Below are positions 59,442 through 64,000 of a stretch of 64,000 bases of DNA, in pieces. Numbering within the stretch: the first letter of the stretch is position 1; each line of letters opens with the position of its first letter. The translations under genes were made by a program, and so were the position numbers. Below the pieces are notes generated by a model. That model had not been told where the DNA came from and searched no databases. It worked only from the letters and a program-made list of their open reading frames with translations. This DNA is from Paracoccus sp. N5 (lineage in GTDB: Bacteria; Pseudomonadota; Alphaproteobacteria; Rhodobacterales; Rhodobacteraceae): contig NZ_AQUO01000002.1 in assembly GCF_000371965.1 (NCBI RefSeq), positions 388,001 through 452,000 of the forward strand, written 5' to 3'.

Positions 59442-60371
59442 ATGGCCGCGCCGCTGCCCGTCAACCTGCTCTGCGGCTATCTGGGCGCGGGCAAGACCAC
59501 GCTGCTGAACCGGCTGCTGGATCGGCAGGGCGAGCGGATCCTGGTCATGGTCAACGATTTCGGCGACATCGCGGTCGATGCCGCGCTGATTGCCGGCCGC
59601 TCGGCCGACACCATCCAGCTCAGCAACGGTTGCATCTGCTGCTCGATAGGCGGCGGGCTGTTCGACGCCTTCGAGCGGGCGCTGAGCCTGCGCGACCGGG
59701 TGGACCGGCTGGTCATCGAGGCCAGCGGCGTCGCCGAGCCTCGGCGGCTGGCCGCCTTCGCCCTGGCCGAGCCCGAGCTGGACTGCCGGGCGGTGGTGGC
59801 CGTGGTCGATCCGCAAAGCTTGGCCGAACGGCTGGCCGATCCCCGGATCGGGCGGGTGGCGGAAAGCCAGATCCGCGGTGCCGATGCCGTCTTTCTGTCG
59901 CGCGCCGACATCGCCGGCCGCACGGCGCTGCGCCGCACGGCGCGACTGGTCGCCCGGCTCAATCCGCTGGCCAGCCAGCATGTGGCGACCGACAGCGGCT
60001 TCATGCAGGCCTTGGCGGCGCCCCATGACGGCCGCAGCCTTGCCGCCCTGGTCCCGGACCCCGACCATGGGCGGCTGTTCGCCAGCCGCACGATCAGCCT
60101 TGTCCCGCCCCCGGATCGCGGGCAACTCGTCGCGATCATCGAGCGGCATCGGCGGGCGGTCCATCGGCTCAAGGGCTATGTCCTGCTGCCCGGCTCGGCC
60201 GGCCCGCACCTGCTGCAACTGGCCGGCGGCGTGCTGTCGCTGGACCCGGCCGCGCCGCCCGAGGGCATGGTCGCGAACCGGCTGGTCGCCATCGCGCCGG
60301 ATGCGGAAGCGCTGGCGCAAATGGCCGCCGATCTCGCGCCGGCACCGTCCTGCGCGGCCCGGCCTGGTTGA
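59442..60371 (+). CDS. CobW/P47K-family GTPase (COG0523 metallochaperone-like)
   Basis: A 309-residue G3E GTPase with Walker A GYLGAGKTTLLNRLL (from residue 12), the metal-binding C-x-C-C loop NGCICCSIGGG (Cys64, Cys66, Cys67), LVIEASGVAEP (switch/Walker B region), and a C-terminal CobW_C-type domain (RAVHRLKGYVLLPGSAGP). Members deliver metal to enzymes or store it. Placed 2 bp after a metal-dependent amidohydrolase, it may load that enzyme with its metal. It is not part of a cobalamin cluster here. Confidence 0.87.
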   Translation: MAAPLPVNLLCGYLGAGKTTLLNRLLDRQGERILVMVNDFGDIAVDAALIAGRSADTIQLSNGCICCSIGGGLFDAFERALSLRDRVDRLVIEASGVAEPRRLAAFALAEPELDCRAVVAVVDPQSLAERLADPRIGRVAESQIRGADAVFLSRADIAGRTALRRTARLVARLNPLASQHVATDSGFMQALAAPHDGRSLAALVPDPDHGRLFASRTISLVPPPDRGQLVAIIERHRRAVHRLKGYVLLPGSAGPHLLQLAGGVLSLDPAAPPEGMVANRLVAIAPDAEALAQMAADLAPAPSCAARPG

Positions 60372-60384
60372 TTGCGGCCGGCCG

Positions 60385-62151
60385 TCAGGTCAGGCCCGCC
60401 TTGCGCAGCCCCTCGACGTAAAGCTCCAGATCCTCGGGATGTTTCAGCGGCGGCACCTTGCGCCAATGCGCGATGGTGAAGTTCGGATGCACCTGCATCA
60501 CCGCGCGGGCATGGCGGCGGGCCTCGTCCATCTGGCCCAGCAGCGCGTGGCTGGCGGCCAGCAGCCGGTGCGCCTCGGACTGGTCGCGCATCTTGTGGAG
60601 CGTCTCGATGCTCCTGGCATAGTCGCCATGGTGGAAATAGGCATCGCCCAGGAACCACAGATAGGCGTCCGGGCAATAGGGATTGAGCCGCATCGCCCGT
60701 TCCAGCAGCTTTACCGCGCGGTCGCCCTGCCGGACATAGGCCAGGCAATCGCCGGTATAGGCCAGCAGGTCGGCGTCGTTGGGGTTCAGGTCCAGCGCAT
60801 GTTCATAGGCGGCCAGCGCCTCGTCATGCTGCTTCTTGTAGAGATGCGCCAGGCCCATCTCGGAAAAGCCGCGCGAATCGAGACTGTCGCATTGCACCGC
60901 CCGCTTGGCCAGGACTAGCGCCTGGTTCAGCGCCGCATCCGGGTCGCTGGTCCAGTTGTAGCGCCATTCGACGTTGAAGGTGCGCGACATCGCCGCATAG
61001 CTGCGGCCATAGCTGGGATCGAGGTCGCGCGCCTCTTCGAACAGCCGCCGGGCGTGCAGGTTGGCATCGGGCAGGAAGCGCAGGCCCATGTCCTGCCCGC
61101 GCAGCACCAGCCCATAGGCGTAAAGCGCCGGGTGCGCCTGCTCGGCCAGCCGGCGCCGCTCGGCGGTGTCGAGCTGGATTGCCACCCGCGCCGCGGTCAT
61201 CGCGGTCACGTCGTCCTGGAAGTCGAAGATGTCCTGCATCACGCCGTCATAGCGTTCGGACCAGATGACATTCTCGGATTCCGCCTCGGCCAGGTCGACG
61301 GTAATGCGCAGCCGGTTGCCGGCCCGGCGAAAGCCGCCGGTCAGCAGGTAGCGCACGCCCAGCCGGCGGCCGATCTCGCGCAGCGAGGTGGTCTGCGCCG
61401 CGGCCAGGACCGAGGAATGCCGCGCGATCACCATCAGTTGCCGGAACCGGCTGAGATTGGTGATGAGGTCGGCGACGATGCCCTGGCACAGATGCCGGTC
61501 GCGGGGATCGGCCGAGAGATTCTCCATCGGCAGGATCGCCAGCGAGGCGTCGGGCTGGCTGGGATCGGTGCGGCGCAGCAGGCCGCCGGGCAGGGGGGTC
61601 GCGGGTGCGGCGGCGGGGGCCGGGGGCATGACGGCATAGACCTCGACCGGGGCCGAGATGTTCTTCAGCCGCCGCCGCCCCAGCGAGCGCATCGCCAGCT
61701 GCGCCTTGTCGCGCACCATGCGGTAGACCGTTTCGGTGACGCAGATGCCGCCGGGATCGGCGAAGCTCTGGATCCGCGCCGCCAGGTTGACGCTGTGGCC
61801 ATAGACCCCGTCCCGGCCCTCGAAGGTCTCGCCCAGCGAGATGCCGACGCGCCAGGCGATGGGCTCGCGCGCCTCGGCCCAGGCGGATTCGCAGGACAGT
61901 TCGCGCTGCATCTCGACAGCGAAATGCAGCGCCTTGTGGACGTCCTCGAACACGGCGACCAGCCCGTCGCCTGCGGTATTGACCACGGTGCCGCCGTAAT
62001 CCCCGACCAGGTTGCGGATCAGCGCCAGCGAGCGCGTCAGCCGCAGGATGGTTCCCGCCTCGTCCTGCTCGATCAGGCGGGTATAGCCGTGGATGTCGGC
62101 ATAAAGCACCGCCTGAAGCCGGGGGCCGGTCAAACCGGGCTGTTCGGTCAT
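60385..62151 (-). CDS. Class III adenylate/guanylate cyclase with TolB-like and TPR domains
   Basis: A 588-residue soluble protein. The class III cyclase domain spans about residues 10-175 and keeps both metal aspartates (LYADIHGYTRLIE, Asp19; NTAGDGLVAVFED, Asp62). A short linker rich in A and P is followed by a TolB/FlgO-like region (SLAILPMENLSADPRDRHLC, RYLLTGGFRRAGNRLRITVD) and tetratricopeptide repeats (about 395-560). Rhizobia and Rhodobacterales carry many of these. Output is cAMP (or cGMP); input probably through TPR. It is divergent from the GNAT gene. Confidence 0.9.
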   Translation of the reverse strand: MTEQPGLTGPRLQAVLYADIHGYTRLIEQDEAGTILRLTRSLALIRNLVGDYGGTVVNTAGDGLVAVFEDVHKALHFAVEMQRELSCESAWAEAREPIAWRVGISLGETFEGRDGVYGHSVNLAARIQSFADPGGICVTETVYRMVRDKAQLAMRSLGRRRLKNISAPVEVYAVMPPAPAAAPATPLPGGLLRRTDPSQPDASLAILPMENLSADPRDRHLCQGIVADLITNLSRFRQLMVIARHSSVLAAAQTTSLREIGRRLGVRYLLTGGFRRAGNRLRITVDLAEAESENVIWSERYDGVMQDIFDFQDDVTAMTAARVAIQLDTAERRRLAEQAHPALYAYGLVLRGQDMGLRFLPDANLHARRLFEEARDLDPSYGRSYAAMSRTFNVEWRYNWTSDPDAALNQALVLAKRAVQCDSLDSRGFSEMGLAHLYKKQHDEALAAYEHALDLNPNDADLLAYTGDCLAYVRQGDRAVKLLERAMRLNPYCPDAYLWFLGDAYFHHGDYARSIETLHKMRDQSEAHRLLAASHALLGQMDEARRHARAVMQVHPNFTIAHWRKVPPLKHPEDLELYVEGLRKAGLT

Positions 62152-62280
62152 GGCTTGTCCAAGGCTCCTTTCACTGGCACCGAGAAAGGCGCAGGCGCCC
62201 GGCCTGTCAAGCCCGGATCGCGCCGCCGCGTCAAGTCACGGCGCCCGTGACAGCGGCCGGCGCGGGTCTATACTGTCCGC

Positions 62281-62757
62281 ATGACATATGACCGGCACCC
62301 TGTTCCGCAATTCGGCCTGCGTCCGGCGCGACCCGAGGAATTTCCCTTTGCCGAGTCGGTCCATATCGACGCAATGCGGCCCCTGATGCAGCAACTGGAC
62401 GCCTGGGACGAGCCGATGCGCCGGGCGGCGATCCGGCGCTCGTTCAAGGCGGCGGATTCCTGCATCATCACCCTCGAGGGCAGGGATATCGGCTGGATGC
62501 AGGTCACCGAGCGCGATGCCGATTACAACCTGGCGCAGTTGCAGTTGCTGCCGGAATATTGCGGCCGGGGCATCGGCTCGCGCATCCTGCGCGACCTGCT
62601 GCACCGGGCCGCGGCCGAGGGCAGGACCGTCTCGCTGTCGGTGGTGCGGACCAACCGGGCCATCGGCCTTTACCTGCGGCTGGGCTTTCGCATGATCGAC
62701 CCCGATGCCACGCCGATCCTGGACATGGTCTGGACGCCCGAAGGATTGCGGCCCTGA
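62281..62757 (+). CDS. GNAT-family N-acetyltransferase, first gene of the YcaO operon
   Basis: A 158-residue acetyltransferase with FGLRPARPEEFPFAESVHID, QLQLLPEYCGRGIGSRILRD (acetyl-CoA-binding R-G-x-G) and VVRTNRAIGLYLRLGFRMID. Substrate unknown. Its stop codon overlaps the CTG proposed as start of YcaO (CTGA), so the three last genes are translated one after another. This linkage makes it a possible tailoring enzyme, or only a neighbour, of the YcaO-TfuA system. Confidence 0.85.
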   Translation: MTYDRHPVPQFGLRPARPEEFPFAESVHIDAMRPLMQQLDAWDEPMRRAAIRRSFKAADSCIITLEGRDIGWMQVTERDADYNLAQLQLLPEYCGRGIGSRILRDLLHRAAAEGRTVSLSVVRTNRAIGLYLRLGFRMIDPDATPILDMVWTPEGLRP

Positions 62758-63971
62758 CGCGCGGGGCCGCAACCAAGGGCTATCGCCGCGGCTGCCACCG
62801 CGGCGTCGCCCCTGCGCAGACCGTGGCGCGGGTGCGGCCGCTGATGGCGCGGATGGGCATCACCCGCATCGCCGACGTGACCGGGCTGGACCGAATCGGC
62901 GTGCCGGTGGTGATGGTCTGCCGTCCGAACGCCCGCTCGCTGGCGGTGTCGCAGGGCAAGGGGCTGGACCTGGATGCCGCCATCGCCTCGGGCCTGATGG
63001 AGGCGGCCGAGCTTTACCACGCCGAGCATGTCGAGGCGCCGCTGAAGCTGGGCAGCCTGAACGAGCTCGCGCATTCTCATGCCATGATCGACGTGGACCG
63101 GCTGGCCCGGATCTCGGACCGTTTCCACCGCGACCTGCCGATGCTGTGGATCGAGGGGCGGGACCTGCTGTCGGGCCGGCCGCGCTGGCTGCCCTTCGAA
63201 TGCGTGCGGGCGAACTTCACCCTGCCGCCGCCGCCCGGCAGCGGCTGCTTTCCCTGCGGCAGCAACGGCCTTGCCTCGGGCAACACCATGGCCGAGGCGA
63301 CCTGTCACGCCCTCTGCGAACTGATCGAGCGCGACGCCACCACGCTGTGGCACCTGCTGCCGCCCGAGCGCCGGGCCGCGACCGGGCTGGACCTCGCCAG
63401 CGTCGACGACCTCGCCTGCCGCGCCGTGCTGGACCGGATGCGGGGCGCCGGCTTCGACGTGCATGTCTGGCATCTGGTCGGCGACATGGCGGTGCCGGCC
63501 TTCTACTGCCTGCTCTCGGACCGGCGCGAGCCCGGATCGCATCACGGCATCGGCGCCGGGGCGCATCCCGCGCGCGCCATCGCGCTGCTGCGCGCCCTGA
63601 CCGAGGCGGCGCAGGTGCGCTGCACCTATATCTCGGGGGCGCGGGACGATCTGCGCCCGGACGACTTCAGCCCGCATGAGCTGTCCCGCAAGGCGCGGCG
63701 GGCCGCCGAGATGCGCGCCAACCACCGGCCGGCGACGGATTTCGCGGCGGTGGAGGAGTTCCTCTCGCTGGATTTCGCCAGGGACCTGGACTGGCTGCTG
63801 TCGCGCCTGCGCGCGGTCGGCATCGACGAGGCGGTGGCCGTGGACCTGCGCAAGCCGGGGCTGGACCTGCCGGTCGTCCGCCTGGTGGTGCCGGGGCTGG
63901 AGGCGCCTCACGACCATCCCGGCTGGCGGCCCGGCCCCCGGGCGCGCGCCGCCGGGCAGGCCGCGCCATGA
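62754..63971 (+). CDS. YcaO-domain protein, TfuA-associated type
   Basis: About 405 residues of a YcaO enzyme, which activates peptide amide carbonyls with ATP. SQGKGLDLDAAIASGLMEAA (from residue 66) and NGLASGNTMAEATCHALCEL + IERD (171-194) are the ATP- and Mg2+-binding signature segments; TEAAQVR (283-289) is the conserved C-terminal part. The similarity is to YcaO proteins paired with TfuA, which make thioamides or azoles in ribosomal peptides. No ATG fits: CTG at 62,754, overlapping the GNAT stop and eight bases after GAAGGA, gives the family-like start LTRGAATKGYRRG. The stop overlaps the tfuA-like start by 4 bp. Confidence 0.88.
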   Translation: MTRGAATKGYRRGCHRGVAPAQTVARVRPLMARMGITRIADVTGLDRIGVPVVMVCRPNARSLAVSQGKGLDLDAAIASGLMEAAELYHAEHVEAPLKLGSLNELAHSHAMIDVDRLARISDRFHRDLPMLWIEGRDLLSGRPRWLPFECVRANFTLPPPPGSGCFPCGSNGLASGNTMAEATCHALCELIERDATTLWHLLPPERRAATGLDLASVDDLACRAVLDRMRGAGFDVHVWHLVGDMAVPAFYCLLSDRREPGSHHGIGAGAHPARAIALLRALTEAAQVRCTYISGARDDLRPDDFSPHELSRKARRAAEMRANHRPATDFAAVEEFLSLDFARDLDWLLSRLRAVGIDEAVAVDLRKPGLDLPVVRLVVPGLEAPHDHPGWRPGPRARAAGQAAP

Positions 63972-64000
63972 GCGTGATCGTCTTTTCCGGTCCCTCGCTC
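63968..64000 (+). CDS. TfuA-like protein, N-terminus only (cut by window edge)
   Basis: The last 33 bases encode MSVIVFSGPSL, the usual opening of TfuA-domain proteins (V-V-F-x-G-P-S-L). Together with the ATGA overlap to the YcaO gene this points to the TfuA partner that delivers sulfur for peptide thioamidation or assists cyclisation. Only 11 residues are visible, so the call rests on this motif and on context. Confidence 0.7.
   Translation, partial: MSVIVFSGPSL

Noticed and set aside
59442..60371. GTPase as the cobalamin-pathway CobW
   Set aside because: Although CobW-like, it follows an amidohydrolase and is far from cobS/cobT; only the COG0523 family call is safe.

Overview
The window is gene-dense and very GC-rich. 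It looks like a chromosomal segment of a member of Rhodobacterales (Alphaproteobacteria), most likely Paracoccus or a close relative. This rests on local gene orders typical of that order (lgt-midA-pgeF, lrp divergent from trxB, hsp20-DUF1150, purE-purK), lineage-restricted families (DUF6476, DUF1150, CobC-type decarboxylase, TfuA-associated YcaO) and the aerobic cobaltochelatase CobS/CobT. I saw no tRNA, rRNA, CRISPR array, prophage or insertion sequence. The genus is inferred from gene content and was not tested by alignment.

Layout. Bases 1-4,723 are housekeeping: rpoH (cut by the edge), rluD, a DUF6476 membrane protein, ubiK, and an overlapping lgt-midA-pgeF operon. Bases 4,724-13,400 hold an R2K-type ATP-grasp protein, lrp and trxB, an odd ATP-sulfurylase-like ORF without the family's active-site motif, two glycosyltransferases, a Crp-family regulator, hsp20-DUF1150 and purEK. 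Bases 13,397-29,038 carry cobC, proC, a 2-hydroxyacid dehydrogenase, corA, a 2H phosphoesterase, a DUF475 membrane protein, an M24 aminopeptidase, a GT4 glycosyltransferase, cobT and cobS (with a small exported protein between them), DUF808 and an FAD oxidoreductase. Bases 29,054-37,902 contain an RTX protein divergent from an unknown protein, a lipoprotein GH25 lysozyme, a CPBP protease, aspS, a DUF1800-DUF1501 pair and a GNAT enzyme.

The second half is more accessory. At 37,910-41,529 an EmrAB-type efflux pump faces a TetR regulator across a 33-bp perfect palindrome. Bases 41,530-43,504 are a graveyard of three decayed genes (hydantoinase A, FAD amino-acid oxidase, AbrB-like membrane protein). 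Bases 43,636-48,982 look like a carnitine/betaine catabolism locus: two GlxA-type regulators, a BKACE enzyme, a carnitine dehydrogenase-thioesterase fusion and a betaine/choline-type binding protein. An RND-pump fragment lies in operator-like repeats at 50,694-51,060. Bases 51,243-60,371 encode a dipeptide ABC importer facing a LysR regulator, an amidohydrolase and a COG0523 GTPase. The window ends with a TPR adenylate cyclase and an overlapping GNAT-YcaO-TfuA operon cut by the edge, a probable peptide-backbone modification system.

The observations most worth following are the YcaO-TfuA operon, an 11-bp-periodic repeat found at two distant sites, the ATP-sulfurylase-like gene coupled to trxB, the amidohydrolase/COG0523 pairing, and the RTX/unknown divergent pair in an A/T-richer patch.
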